Shown: one piece after another, positions 46,106-55,330 of the stretch | Layout: each line of letters opens with the position of its first letter | Position numbering within the stretch: the first letter of the stretch is position 1 | Assembly: GCF_003364115.1 (NCBI RefSeq) | Contig: NZ_NXLL01000006.1 | Location: forward strand, 18,932 to 82,931 | Direction of reading: 5' to 3' | Length of the DNA: 64,000 nt | Source: Helicobacter sp. MIT 00-7814 | Lineage (GTDB): Bacteria; Campylobacterota; Campylobacteria; Campylobacterales; Helicobacteraceae | Program-made: the position numbers and the translations under genes | Notes under the pieces: model-generated | The model's input: the letters and a program-made list of their open reading frames with translations, nothing else | Told to the model about the DNA's origin: nothing | Databases searched by the model: none

Positions 46106-47382
46106 AATTCTTCCTTTGAAGTTAGGATTTCACAAAGTAGCTTATGCGCGCTCAAAGCAGCATTTGTAGGGAGCAAATCCTTGCCAACATAGCGCGCTGC
46201 GTGATTTTGAATCAAAATAAAGCTATTTTGAGGCTGGTAAAAATCCCCAAAACTCACGCTCACAATAAAGCAGTCTTTGTTTTTATATATGCTATTGATA
46301 TGCAAAAAGTAATCCTTTTTTAACACTTTTGGCAAATTTTGTGGATTTTTTGCAAAAAATTGCGCTTTTTTATAAAACGCGCTTTGCTGGGCTTTGCTAA
46401 ACTCAAAATCCCCGCTTGTTTGCGCGCGTATTTGGCTTGGCGTATTTTTATACACAAACACATCATAAATATCTTTTTTCTGCCTCCTCCAGCGCGCTTC
46501 ATACTTGCTCACCACGCTAAGGCTTGCGTTTTTTTCCACGCGGTATTCAGCCTGCGCGTTTTTTAGAATCTGTAAAGAATCTTCAAAATACCCCACATCA
46601 TCAGTGCGTAAATGTAAGAATCCGCCTATTTTTAGCGCACACAATGCGTGGTGCAAGAAGGTTTTGCTAAATACGCGGCGATGAGGTTTCTTACCCCATG
46701 GCACAGGGAAATGCAGATAAATCGCATTTAAAGAATCTTGTGGCATAAGCTCTAAAAGCAAGCGCGCATCGAGGTTTGAGATATAGAGATTTTCTAAATT
46801 AAGAAGTTTTATTTGACGCAAGGCTTGCTCGATGGCGGGCTTATAAATCTCAAGTCCCAAAAAGCGCGCATTGCTTTTTTCTTTTTGCGCGTTTGTGGCG
46901 AGATTTAGCAAATGCCTGCCACTGCCAAAGCCAATTTCAAGGCTAAGATTTTCAAAATTATAAGAATCTTGTAAAAAGGCAAAAACCTGCTGGGGTGTGA
47001 GCAAAAACTCACTTTGCGTGCTTTGTGCGAGCGTGTTTGGCGAGAGATTATGCGAAATTGTAGAATCTAGCTTTGCGCTAAGAGCTTGCAAGGCGTCTTT
47101 TGCAATGCCAATGGGCGTTGGCGTGGTGTGCTTATGGCATTTATACAAATAGCGCGGGTTGGAATCTGTGCTTTCTTGCTTTGGTGCGTCTTTTTGTTTT
47201 GGTGTATTTTCTTGCTTGAGTAAGATTCTAATAAAAAATTCCTCTTTGCCCTTGTAGCGCACCAAAACAAGCGAGCTTGTTTCAAAAAGGCAATCTGTGG
47301 CGCAAAGGAGAAATTCAAAATCCCCGCTTTGAAAAGGCAGGGTTTGAGAATCCAAAGACTTTGTAGCATAAAAATGTGGCAT
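46102..47382 (-). CDS. trmB: tRNA (guanine-N7-)-methyltransferase
   Basis: SAM-dependent methyltransferase of 426 residues that modifies G46 of tRNA. The SAM site LSLEIGFGSGRHLLNLA and the catalytic-region motif NAIYLHFPVPWGKKPHRRVFSK are clear. It is longer than E. coli TrmB because of an N-terminal region of about 130 residues and a C-terminal extension, as in Helicobacter homologues. It precedes ftsE, the same order as in H. pylori. Confidence 0.92.
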   Translation of the reverse strand: MPHFYATKSLDSQTLPFQSGDFEFLLCATDCLFETSSLVLVRYKGKEEFFIRILLKQENTPKQKDAPKQESTDSNPRYLYKCHKHTTPTPIGIAKDALQALSAKLDSTISHNLSPNTLAQSTQSEFLLTPQQVFAFLQDSYNFENLSLEIGFGSGRHLLNLATNAQKEKSNARFLGLEIYKPAIEQALRQIKLLNLENLYISNLDARLLLELMPQDSLNAIYLHFPVPWGKKPHRRVFSKTFLHHALCALKIGGFLHLRTDDVGYFEDSLQILKNAQAEYRVEKNASLSVVSKYEARWRRQKKDIYDVFVYKNTPSQIRAQTSGDFEFSKAQQSAFYKKAQFFAKNPQNLPKVLKKDYFLHINSIYKNKDCFIVSVSFGDFYQPQNSFILIQNHAARYVGKDLLPTNAALSAHKLLCEILTSKEEL

Positions 47383-47393
47383 GAAAAATCTAT

Positions 47394-48224
47394 TTAGCTT
47401 CCTCGAAGTTGCTCTAAACGCTCTTTGCGCGAGCCTATATCTGTGATTTGGATTCCAAAGTTCCCATCGACAATCACTACTTCCCCGCGCGCAATCACCT
47501 TATCATCGACAAGTATATCAAGCGGATCGTTTGCGAGCTGGTTAAGCTCAATCACGCTTCCTATGTCCATCGAAATGACATCTTTCAAAAGCATACGCTT
47601 TTGCCCGATACGCACGCGCACATTTAAGCGCACATCTAAAATCATATTGATATTTTTAAATTCTGTCGGGCTTAGCGCGGGCGTGGATTCTGTATTTTGC
47701 GTGTTTTGGGCGCTAGGTTGAGGCGCATCAAAAAGTTTGGCAAAAGATTCTGAAGAAAGCAAAATAAAATCTGAATGAATAGAATCTAAATCAAAGCTAA
47801 AAATATACGCCTTTTGAAACTTGCTTAAATCCATGCTTTGTGAGACAAACTCAATATTTGTGCATTTGAAACTAAGCTTTGGCAAGTCTTTTTGCGAGCT
47901 CAAGTTTGTAGAAATCGCGCCAAAAACATTTGAGATGATCTCTTTTAACGCGTCCAAATCATCGCTATCAAGCGTATCTTTTGACGCGCCATCACCCCCT
48001 AGCATCATATCTGCCAGCGCACTTCCCATATCTGTTGGCACCACGATAGCGATTGTCCCGCTTCCTTCACCGCTGACTTCAAGCATGGCGATGGCATAAG
48101 AGCTTGGCAAGGATTCTAAGCTCACATTATCATCGCGTGTATGCGTGATACTCGCAGTTTTACCCATCAAACCTTCAATGGTAGCGATACTTTCGGTAAT
48201 GATTAAATCAATGAATTTTTTCAT
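47394..48224 (-). CDS. fliY: Flagellar motor switch protein FliY
   Basis: Switch-complex protein of 276 residues with a CheC-like middle region (MLEVSGEGSGTIAIVVPTDM, ALKEIISNVFGAIST) and a C-terminal FliN/SpoA domain (RLNVRVRIGQKRMLLKDVIS, GSVIELNQLANDPLDILVDD). The CheY-P phosphatase motif of active CheC-type proteins is only partly recognisable. It lies 5 bases downstream of fliM. Confidence 0.94.
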   Translation of the reverse strand: MKKFIDLIITESIATIEGLMGKTASITHTRDDNVSLESLPSSYAIAMLEVSGEGSGTIAIVVPTDMGSALADMMLGGDGASKDTLDSDDLDALKEIISNVFGAISTNLSSQKDLPKLSFKCTNIEFVSQSMDLSKFQKAYIFSFDLDSIHSDFILLSSESFAKLFDAPQPSAQNTQNTESTPALSPTEFKNINMILDVRLNVRVRIGQKRMLLKDVISMDIGSVIELNQLANDPLDILVDDKVIARGEVVIVDGNFGIQITDIGSRKERLEQLRGS

Positions 48225-48229
48225 AATTT

Positions 48230-49294
48230 TTACTCGCTTTCTTCTTGTTCGACATCAATGACGCGATTTTTTCTCTGCGCTTCAAGCACTTCGAGCACTT
48301 CTTTGACTTGATCTTTTTCAGTAACAATCATTTCTTTAATCTGTATGCTTTTGCGATAGCGCTGTAGCCCGATGGTGGCGATATATTTTTCCCTCTCATC
48401 AATTGTCACCACCACGCTATCATCTGCCACCCTATCAAGGCGCACGATATTTCCCACTTCTAAATCAAGCAATTCTTTTAGCGTAATCGTCGTATCGCCA
48501 ATATAAGCTGACACAATCACATTTGCCCCCGCAATCAATGCTTGCAATTCTTTATTGCGCGATTTTTTCGAGCTGGTATCACTTAGCATCAAATCCCTTG
48601 TCGCAAGGCGTGAAAGCACAGATTCTAGCGCAATCACAGGATAGCAAATATTCATCATTCCGCTACTATGCCCGATGATTATCTCCATCACCACCATAAT
48701 GACAATTTCATTTTGCGCCACGATTTGCACGACATTTGGGCTAGATTCTTTAGCGTCAATGCTAGGATAAATTTCTGCTACAGAGCTCCATGCTTCTTTG
48801 AGATTTTGCATCATTTGGCGCAAAATAGTATCAAGCAAATTTAACTCTATATCGCTAAATTCCCGCGAGCTCTCATATGGATCGCCCTTCCCGCCCAAAA
48901 GCCTATCAATCATCGGAAACGCAATGCTAGGATTTATCTCCAAAACGCCACTGCCTTCAAGCGGTTTCATTGAAAAGACATTGAAGCTTGTTGGGCTTGG
49001 CAAACTCATCAAAAATTCCCCATAAGTCATCTGCTCCACGCTATGAAGCTGAATCTCCACAATTGAACGCATCACCGCTGAAATCTGCGAGGAAAGCGAG
49101 CGCGTCATTTTGTCATGGATGCTTTTAAACGCGCGCAATTGCTCCTTGCTAACGCGATTTGGACGCTTGAAGTCATAAAGTGTAACCGTTTTTTGATGAA
49201 GGACATCTTCTTTCTCTAGCGCTTCGGCGTCCGCGCCATCATCGGCTACTTCAAGTAGCGCGTCAATCTCTTCTTGACTTAGAATATCAGCCAC
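48230..49294 (-). CDS. fliM: Flagellar motor switch protein FliM
   Basis: Switch protein of 354 residues. The N-terminal LSQEEIDALLE is the CheY-P-binding peptide; the middle CheC-like domain and the C-terminal SpoA domain (IGDTTITLKELLDLEVGNIV) follow. It overlaps fliA by 8 bases. Controls motor rotation direction. Confidence 0.96.
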   Translation of the reverse strand: MADILSQEEIDALLEVADDGADAEALEKEDVLHQKTVTLYDFKRPNRVSKEQLRAFKSIHDKMTRSLSSQISAVMRSIVEIQLHSVEQMTYGEFLMSLPSPTSFNVFSMKPLEGSGVLEINPSIAFPMIDRLLGGKGDPYESSREFSDIELNLLDTILRQMMQNLKEAWSSVAEIYPSIDAKESSPNVVQIVAQNEIVIMVVMEIIIGHSSGMMNICYPVIALESVLSRLATRDLMLSDTSSKKSRNKELQALIAGANVIVSAYIGDTTITLKELLDLEVGNIVRLDRVADDSVVVTIDEREKYIATIGLQRYRKSIQIKEMIVTEKDQVKEVLEVLEAQRKNRVIDVEQEESE

Positions 49295-50006
49295 TGCCTT
49301 CTCCTAGCCCTGTGCGGATTTTTTTAATGACTTCTTTTGCGATTTGAGAAATGCGAGATTCTGTAATGCCCAAAATCTCGCTAATTTCTTTCAAACTCAA
49401 CTCTTCAAAATAATACAGCTGGATTATCATTTGTTCGCGCTGACTTAGTTTGCTAAGGATTTTTGAGATGATTTCAATAAGCTCCTCTTGGGCTAATTCC
49501 TCCAAAATCGTATCGCCGACAATGGCATTATACTGCTCATCAATTGGCACAAGCGCGTAAATATCACTCGCCACGCGCGCTTCTTTTATTTTTTGTATAT
49601 CCTCATTGAGCGCTTTTGCAAGATATTCATCGCTTGGCTCGCTTTCATGCTCGTTGAAATATTTTGAAATTTCAGAATCTATACTTTTGACAAGCTTCCT
49701 ATTTGAGCGTGAGAGCACATCAAGGCTTCGCAAATAATCAAGCATTGCGCCATTTACGCGCGTTTTGGCATAGCCCCAAAAGGAATCATTAATCGAGCTA
49801 TCATAGCGGCGTGAGAGTTTGACTAGTTCCTCTGCGCCGATAGAAACCAAATCCATCACATCAATAGAGCTTGGCAGGCGCTCTTTTAGGCGAAACGCCA
49901 TCGCTTTCACAGCAGGGAGATATTGCGTAGCTAGCTCATCTTGAGCATATTTGATATTTTGTTTATATGCGTTTTTTTCCACTGCCGCTCCTTTATGCGC
50001 TTGCAC
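49287..50006 (-). CDS. fliA: Sigma-28 factor FliA
   Basis: Flagellar sigma factor of 239 residues. Region 2 includes VMDLVSIGAEELVKLSRRYD and WGYAKTRVNGAMLDYLRSLD; region 4 includes LSQREQMIIQLYYFEELSLK followed by a helix-turn-helix (EISEILGITESRISQI). It overlaps the upstream small membrane gene by 14 bases and fliM downstream by 8 bases. It likely transcribes the flaG-fliD promoter in this window. Confidence 0.95.
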   Translation of the reverse strand: MQAHKGAAVEKNAYKQNIKYAQDELATQYLPAVKAMAFRLKERLPSSIDVMDLVSIGAEELVKLSRRYDSSINDSFWGYAKTRVNGAMLDYLRSLDVLSRSNRKLVKSIDSEISKYFNEHESEPSDEYLAKALNEDIQKIKEARVASDIYALVPIDEQYNAIVGDTILEELAQEELIEIISKILSKLSQREQMIIQLYYFEELSLKEISEILGITESRISQIAKEVIKKIRTGLGEGSG

Positions 50007-50334
50007 TCTCTTCTTCTTGCTCGGATTCTATGCTTTTTAAGAAGGTGCTGATTTTTGCCGCTTCTTTCTCGCGCCTATCAAATTCTAAGCGATAATATTC
50101 GAGATTTTTCTCTAGCTTATCTTTTTTCACCCTTGATTTCTCATAATCCAAAAACCAAAAATACAACGCGATTGACATTGCTACAATGAGATAAATCCCA
50201 ATTGTTGTAATAATCGTCCAAATCACCATAAATGCGGGCTCATCAAACTTCACAATAGAAAATGCCAGCCCAATAAAAAACCCAGCAACAATGCTAAAGC
50301 TCATATAATTATCAGGTTTCATTCCTTTTTGCAA
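49993..50334 (-). CDS. Small membrane protein between flhG and fliA
   Basis: Protein of up to 113 residues with two membrane segments (about 12-30 and 36-60) and a charged C-terminal coiled coil ending EQEEESASA. Homologous position to the uncharacterised H. pylori gene between flhG and fliA. The true start may be the first or a later Met (residue 5 or 11). Overlap with fliA suggests a motility-linked role, but no function is known to me. Confidence 0.75.
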   Translation of the reverse strand: MQKGMKPDNYMSFSIVAGFFIGLAFSIVKFDEPAFMVIWTIITTIGIYLIVAMSIALYFWFLDYEKSRVKKDKLEKNLEYYRLEFDRREKEAAKISTFLKSIESEQEEESASA

Positions 50335-50359
50335 TCCTCTTTTGTGGTGTTAGCAAATC

Positions 50360-51274
50360 CTACAAATAGCCCAACATTCGCTTAAAAAAAGAGCCAAACG
50401 CGCTTTGGGATTCTGAAAGCATATTTTGTTCCATAATGCGCGAGGCATTTGGCGCAAAAAGTTTAGATTCTAAATTGAGCAAATGCTTAATAATGCTATC
50501 AATCTGAATCTTTGAAGGGCTTAGCGGCTCTGCTTTGTAAAAAAGCTCTCTTGCGCGCGTGGCTTTTGAGATTGTCGCGCTTTGGGCTAAATAGCCTAAA
50601 TAATGCAAATGCAAATTTGTAATTTTTTCTTTCGCCACACCATTAATGCGCTCATAAGTCGCGCGTGCTTCTTTGGCATTTTGCGCCATATTGACAATAA
50701 GGGCGATGTCGCTTTTGCTTTTTGCATTAAGCTTAATCGTCGCGTATGCGTCAGTAAGCGCGGAAGGATCGCGCATCGTCCCCCCCACAAGCATATCCCT
50801 TGCTTCTAAAAACCTCTGCGTCCCCCCGCCAATGCCAGCCCCCGTATCAATAATCATATAATCCAAATCTTGCAAAATGTTGCAATCCTCTAAAAAACGC
50901 TCAAAAACCCCGCTATTTGCGTATTTGAGAATCTCCTCCCCACTTTCGCCGGGCACAAGATACAATCCAGATTCTATCGTGTGAAGCACTTCGCTAAAAT
51001 TTACCTCGCCTTTAAGCGCATGCAAAATGTTATATTTTGTTTTCACGCCAAAGATTAGATCCAAATTTGCCAAACCAATATCCGCGTCAAAAACCGCGAC
51101 TTTTTTGCCTAGCTTCCATAGCGCGTAAGAAAGATTTGCGCTAATGCTTGATTTCCCCACACCGCCTTTACCGCTTGTGATGGCAATGAAGCGCGTTTGT
51201 GAGAAATTGCGCTTAGCGTTTTTTTGGAAAAGTGTTTCAAGCTCGGCGGCTTGGTGTTTTGGGGGATTTGGCAT
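50360..51274 (-). CDS. flhG: Flagellar number regulator FlhG (YlxH, MinD-like)
   Basis: MinD-type ATPase of 304 residues that limits flagellar number and stimulates FlhF GTPase. The deviant Walker A GKGGVGKSSISANL and the downstream AVFDADIGLANLDLIFG and MIIDTGAGIGG motifs are intact. A short G7 run (C7 on the given strand) encodes the Gly-Gly at the LVGGTM position. It lies 21 bases downstream of flhF. Confidence 0.94.
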   Translation of the reverse strand: MPNPPKHQAAELETLFQKNAKRNFSQTRFIAITSGKGGVGKSSISANLSYALWKLGKKVAVFDADIGLANLDLIFGVKTKYNILHALKGEVNFSEVLHTIESGLYLVPGESGEEILKYANSGVFERFLEDCNILQDLDYMIIDTGAGIGGGTQRFLEARDMLVGGTMRDPSALTDAYATIKLNAKSKSDIALIVNMAQNAKEARATYERINGVAKEKITNLHLHYLGYLAQSATISKATRARELFYKAEPLSPSKIQIDSIIKHLLNLESKLFAPNASRIMEQNMLSESQSAFGSFFKRMLGYL

Positions 51275-51295
51275 AATTTTCCTTAGAATGACTTT

Positions 51296-52762
51296 TTAAA
51301 GGAGTCCTTTTTCCTCTGGCTTTTTGAATCCATCAAGCAAGCAATCCACCAAATAATCATTTGTCGCTAAAATTAAATCATTTGGCACGCTTTGCCCGAT
51401 TGAGAGGTAGCTAATTGGCTTTTTAGTCTCATAAATGAGCGAAAACATATTCCCAAAGCTCTTTGACTCATCAAGCTTGCTAAAAATAATCGTATCAATA
51501 TCAAGCATACCGCCAAAGGCATTGTAAGTATCGCGCAAATCCTCGTATTTGGCATTGAGCGCAAGCACAAGCGAAACATCGATTTTATAGTCATTATCTA
51601 CATAGCTTTTTAATGCCTCTAGCTTTTGCCTATCGTGCTGGGAATGCCCAGCTGTGTCAATCAAAATCACATCGCAATGGCGCAGAGAATCTATAGCCTT
51701 ACCAAACTCATCAGGTTCCACCACCGTATCAATACTTAAGCGCATCATACGCGCATACGCCATAAGCTGATCCACCGCAGCAAGGCGATAAGTGTCAAGC
51801 GTGATGATTCCGACCTTATGGCGCTTTTCTAACATAATGCTATAGCGTGCGGCAAGCTTTGCTAAAGTCGTCGTTTTCCCCACACCTGTGGGACCTACAA
51901 GCATGAGAATCTTTTTTTGCCCCAAAGGTAGATTTTCTGATCGACAAAAAATCATCTTCCGCAACACTTCCCTAAAATAGCGCTTGATTGTCACAGAGTT
52001 TTCGCGCATCCTTAAAGGCATGAGCTCCAAACTTAGGCGCATGATAGAATCCAAATGCTCCTTATTCATCCCGCTTGCTTTAGCAAGGCGGTAAATTTCA
52101 GCAAATTCCTGCGGGATAGAAAGCCCATCAGGTGCGCGCTCCTCCCAAAACATATTTTGGATGATTTTCATTTTGTCATTGATTTTATCCAGCTCTTGAC
52201 GGATTTCGCGTAGTTCCACGCGTTCGGCTTGCGTTTGGTTAATGCGCATTCTTTGCATATCCTCAATTTTAGAATCCAGCTCTTTTTGGTTGATAGTTGA
52301 TTCTGCGCTAGATTCTGCAATGGCGCTTTTGTAAGGATTTGCGGGCGTGATGACTTTTTTAGGCGCAACGCGTGGCTTTTGAGGCGGGATATGCAAGTCA
52401 TTTTGCACGATATTTGCCACCTCGCCAACCATGCTTTTAATCTGCGCCACATCGCTTATTTGCAAACTTACGCCGGGATTATTTTTTTGTGATCTTTTTT
52501 TGGCAAGCTCTTTTAGGGCGATTTCATCGATTTTTTGTTGCAATTTATTTGGCGAGATTTGCTCTTCGCCTTGATTTCTAGTATTTGCATTATCCTCGCC
52601 CTCTACTTCTACGACAAGCTCATAAAGCCCGGGCTGGGATAAAGTGCGCTTTCTAATTTCTTTTGTCTCTACGATAAGGAGATTCTCACCATACGCATCT
52701 TTTGCCTTTTGCATCGCATGCGCGGCAGTCTCGCCCGCAAAAGTATGGAGTTTTTTTGCCAT
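51296..52762 (-). CDS. flhF: Flagellar biosynthesis GTPase FlhF
   Basis: SRP-type GTPase of 488 residues that sets the polar flagellar site. The N-terminal basic B domain runs to about residue 200, and the NG domain has G1 GPTGVGKTTTLAKLA, LDTYRLAAVDQL and DTAGHSQHD. It starts immediately after the folK stop (no gap) and leads the flhF-flhG-fliA-fliM-fliY block. Confidence 0.95.
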   Translation of the reverse strand: MAKKLHTFAGETAAHAMQKAKDAYGENLLIVETKEIRKRTLSQPGLYELVVEVEGEDNANTRNQGEEQISPNKLQQKIDEIALKELAKKRSQKNNPGVSLQISDVAQIKSMVGEVANIVQNDLHIPPQKPRVAPKKVITPANPYKSAIAESSAESTINQKELDSKIEDMQRMRINQTQAERVELREIRQELDKINDKMKIIQNMFWEERAPDGLSIPQEFAEIYRLAKASGMNKEHLDSIMRLSLELMPLRMRENSVTIKRYFREVLRKMIFCRSENLPLGQKKILMLVGPTGVGKTTTLAKLAARYSIMLEKRHKVGIITLDTYRLAAVDQLMAYARMMRLSIDTVVEPDEFGKAIDSLRHCDVILIDTAGHSQHDRQKLEALKSYVDNDYKIDVSLVLALNAKYEDLRDTYNAFGGMLDIDTIIFSKLDESKSFGNMFSLIYETKKPISYLSIGQSVPNDLILATNDYLVDCLLDGFKKPEEKGLL

Positions 52763-53257
52763 TTACACGCCTTTTGTCTTTGAAATATCTAAAAAACTCA
52801 TCGGAATGCACACGCTCGCGCGCTCTTTCCAATTTTTATGCGGTATTGTAAGATAAGCTCGCTTTAAAATCACTTTGTTATAAAAGATGATATCAATATC
52901 TAAGATTCTAGGCGCATTTTTAAATTCCCTCACGCGCCCGCGCCCAAAAACGCGCTCCAAATAAAAAATAAGCACATAGATTTCATTAAGACTCAAACTC
53001 GAATGCAAAGCAAGTAAAGCATTTTCAAAATCCGCTTGCTCTATGTAACCAAAGGCAGGATTATGCAAAATCGGCGAGCTTTGAATCGCGCGGATTTTTG
53101 GGTGTGCGCGAAGTTTTTTAAAAAGATAAAAAAAGCTGCGCAAAGTTTTTGGTTTATTCCCACCAATGCCCAAAAGCACGAAATTTTGCTTTTTGCTTTT
53201 TGCTTTTTGTGGCTTTGAAAATGCGCGCGGATAGAGAGAATCTGCGTGGATATACAT
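52763..53257 (-). CDS. folK: 2-amino-4-hydroxy-6-hydroxymethyldihydropteridine pyrophosphokinase
   Basis: HPPK of the folate pathway, 164 residues. The N-terminal LLGIGGNKP matches the family GSN-type start, and the catalytic segments VFGRGRVREFKNAPRILDID and IPHKNWKERA are clear. The N-terminal extension of about 25 residues contains a low-complexity KAKSKKQ stretch encoded by three copies of a 7-base repeat. It lies upstream of flhF, as in H. pylori. Confidence 0.93.
   Translation of the reverse strand: MYIHADSLYPRAFSKPQKAKSKKQNFVLLGIGGNKPKTLRSFFYLFKKLRAHPKIRAIQSSPILHNPAFGYIEQADFENALLALHSSLSLNEIYVLIFYLERVFGRGRVREFKNAPRILDIDIIFYNKVILKRAYLTIPHKNWKERASVCIPMSFLDISKTKGV
53188..53208. repeat. 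Heptanucleotide repeat (GCTTTTT)x3
   Basis: Three exact copies of GCTTTTT lie within the 5' end of folK (residues about 17-23). Seven is not a multiple of three, so slippage would shift the frame. The copy number is low. Confidence 0.6.
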
Positions 53258-53352
53258 TATTCTAGCGCTTCCTTATTGTCGGCTTTATATGTTTGCTAAA
53301 AAGAATTACAATTGCAAGCCCAAAATTATAGAATCTAAAAAGGAAATAAGCC

Positions 53353-54108
53353 ATGAAATCCCTAAAAATTACTAGATTTTTGCTCGCGTTTTGTTGTGTC
53401 GCGTGCGTGAGTGCCTTTGGCGCGGATAGCGATTTAGAGCAAAAGATCACAAAACTTTTAACGCAAAAAACCTCCCAACAAATCAAAGTGCTAGTAATCC
53501 AGGATTTGCAAAGCACGGATAAGGTGAAATTTGTCGTCATCAAGGCGGGCGATTTGCAAGTGCCACTTTTTGTAAGTAGCGATGGTGAGGCGGTGCTGGG
53601 GGCTAGCAATGTGTTTTTTGCAAGCAATGATAATGATGGAATCAACATTTCAAACTTTATCAAGCAAACGCAAAATTCCGCGCAAAAGCCCGCAAATGAG
53701 GCGATTGCAAATCTTTTTGCAAGTTTGAAAACGAGCGATTTTATCGTGCTAGATTCTCAAAATAAAAGTAGCAAGATTGTGTATATTGTGGCTGATGCGA
53801 ATTGCCCTTCATGCCAGCGCGAAATGCTAGAGCTTAAAAAACTCACGCAAGATGCTAGCGTGTATGTTTTGCCGGTGGGATTTTTGGGCGCGGATTCTGT
53901 GCTAAAGGCGGCAATGCTTAAAGAGCGCGCGGGTGAGTTTAAAACTAACGATGAAAAAATCGCCTTTTTGCAAGAAGTGTATAAAAGAGGCTACAAGCTC
54001 CCCAAAAAGTATGAGAATCTCGATGTTTCAGGCGTGATGAATATCAATCACAAAGTAACGCAAGCAGGCATTAACTCTGTGCCATATATTTATGAGAAAG
54101 TGCGCTAA
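53353..54108 (+). CDS. DsbC/DsbG-like periplasmic thioredoxin-fold protein
   Basis: Protein of 251 residues with a signal peptide (cleaved near SAFGA, residue 24). An N-terminal dimerisation-like domain is followed by a thioredoxin fold whose active site is Cys151-Pro-Ser-Cys154 in VADANCPSCQREM, and a cis-Pro loop is likely in INSVPYIY near the C-terminus. The layout suits a disulfide isomerase or reductase. An AAAAGGA ribosome site and a -10-like TATAGA (53327-53332) lie upstream. Confidence 0.78.
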   Translation: MKSLKITRFLLAFCCVACVSAFGADSDLEQKITKLLTQKTSQQIKVLVIQDLQSTDKVKFVVIKAGDLQVPLFVSSDGEAVLGASNVFFASNDNDGINISNFIKQTQNSAQKPANEAIANLFASLKTSDFIVLDSQNKSSKIVYIVADANCPSCQREMLELKKLTQDASVYVLPVGFLGADSVLKAAMLKERAGEFKTNDEKIAFLQEVYKRGYKLPKKYENLDVSGVMNINHKVTQAGINSVPYIYEKVR

Positions 54109-54226
54109 GGTTTAAGGGCTTTGCTTTAAGCGCATACTTTTTAGAATTTCTAACCTTAGAATTTCTAGCTAAAGCAAGCGCGATAGAGAATCTATCTCTG
54201 CAAAAATTATTTTAAAAAACCCTTAG
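54109..54226. other. Convergent intergenic gap with small repeats
   Basis: This 118-base gap between the Dsb-like gene and folB has no gene. It contains two tandem copies of TTAGAATTTCTA, each itself a palindrome, and an imperfect inverted repeat TTGCTTTAAGC/GCTAAAGCAA around them. It may act as a bidirectional transcription stop. Confidence 0.4.
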
Positions 54227-54634
54227 CTAAAACTCTTTCCACAAGCTCGCACCCACGATGCAAGATTCTAAAATATCAGGCTTTTTGGCGCAAAGGTGGA
54301 GTTTGTGGATTTCGCTAAATTCTGCCTTTAATTTCGCGCTTAGCGAAAGTAGCAATTCCTCAACCAAGCCATATTTTTCGCTTACCAAGTCATTTTTGAT
54401 AAACTCCACAATGCGCGCGTAATCAAGAAATTTCCCATCATAGTAATAAAAAATTTTTGCGTCAATGAGAAGTGCTTGTGGTGTGGTGCGCTCAAAGTCA
54501 AGTATGCCAATAATTGCCTGCAGGCGCAGATTCTCAATCTCAAGGCACAAAAGCGTGGCTTCTTTTTTGACTTCTTTTGTATTTTTTGTATTGTGTGACA
54601 AATTATCAGAATCCACGCCCAAAACCCCTAGCAA
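54227..54634 (-). CDS. folB: Dihydroneopterin aldolase (FolB-like)
   Basis: FolB-family enzyme of the folate pathway. The core begins LCLEIENLRLQAIIGILDFERTTPQ and continues with a middle segment DYARIVEFIKNDLVSEKYGLVEELL, typical of the family. The first about 28 residues (from a TTG at 54634) are polar and have no family match, so the true start may be a later GTG/TTG codon; the coordinates are the longest frame. It follows plsY in the same direction, an order also found in H. pylori. Confidence 0.8.
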   Translation of the reverse strand: MLGVLGVDSDNLSHNTKNTKEVKKEATLLCLEIENLRLQAIIGILDFERTTPQALLIDAKIFYYYDGKFLDYARIVEFIKNDLVSEKYGLVEELLLSLSAKLKAEFSEIHKLHLCAKKPDILESCIVGASLWKEF

Positions 54635-54637
54635 AGC

Positions 54638-55330
54638 CTACAGCACCTTGCTTTCTTGTCCGCTTAGAAGTTTTTTGATATTTGGGATATGCGTATAAAG
54701 GATAAGCAACCCTATAAGCACCACGGGCGTATGTGTATGCACTTGCGAAAGGATATTTATAGAATCTGGCAATGGCAAGATATAAGGCACGACAAAAGTA
54801 AGCAAAATCCCGCTTAGCACGCCAAGAAGCGAAGAAAGCGATGAGATTTTAAACACCTTCCCAACCACGCCCCACACCACAAGTCCAAGCGCGCCTTCAA
54901 TTGGGATAAGCAAAATCGTCGAGCCAATAGCAGTCGAAACGCCCTTGCCACCCTTAAAGCCCAAAAATGGGCTATAGCAATGCCCCAAAATGCAAAGCAA
55001 CGCGATAAGCCACTGCGCCTCAAAACTAAGCCCAAAGCCCTTTGCAAGCGCAATCATAATCGTCCCTTTGCACGCATCAAGCACAATCACCACCGCGCCT
55101 AAAATTTTCGCACTTTTTGGATTGATCTCTTTGACCGCGCGATAGACATTCGTCGCGCCTATGCTCCCAGAGCCAATCGAGCGGATATCGATTTTGTAAA
55201 AAAGCTTCACAAGCACCAGCCCAAAAGGAATGCCCCCAAACACATACGCCAAAAGATAAAAAATCACATTGATATTACTCAAAATCCCGCCAAGCGAGGA
55301 AAACAGCTCTGCATACACATTCATTTGCAA
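54638..55330 (-). CDS. plsY: Glycerol-3-phosphate acyltransferase PlsY
   Basis: Membrane acyltransferase using acyl-phosphate, 230 residues with several membrane helices. Family motifs are IRSIGSGSIGATNVYRAV, GHCYSPFLGFKGGKGVST and a later Gly-rich loop. Met at 55330 or the Met two codons downstream could be the start. Initiates phospholipid synthesis; its stop lies 3 bases before the folB frame. Confidence 0.93.
   Translation of the reverse strand: MQMNVYAELFSSLGGILSNINVIFYLLAYVFGGIPFGLVLVKLFYKIDIRSIGSGSIGATNVYRAVKEINPKSAKILGAVVIVLDACKGTIMIALAKGFGLSFEAQWLIALLCILGHCYSPFLGFKGGKGVSTAIGSTILLIPIEGALGLVVWGVVGKVFKISSLSSLLGVLSGILLTFVVPYILPLPDSINILSQVHTHTPVVLIGLLILYTHIPNIKKLLSGQESKVL

Noticed and set aside
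50780..50786. C7 run in flhG as a phase-variation tract
   Set aside because: Seven is short for such switches and the frame is intact; it encodes conserved glycines.
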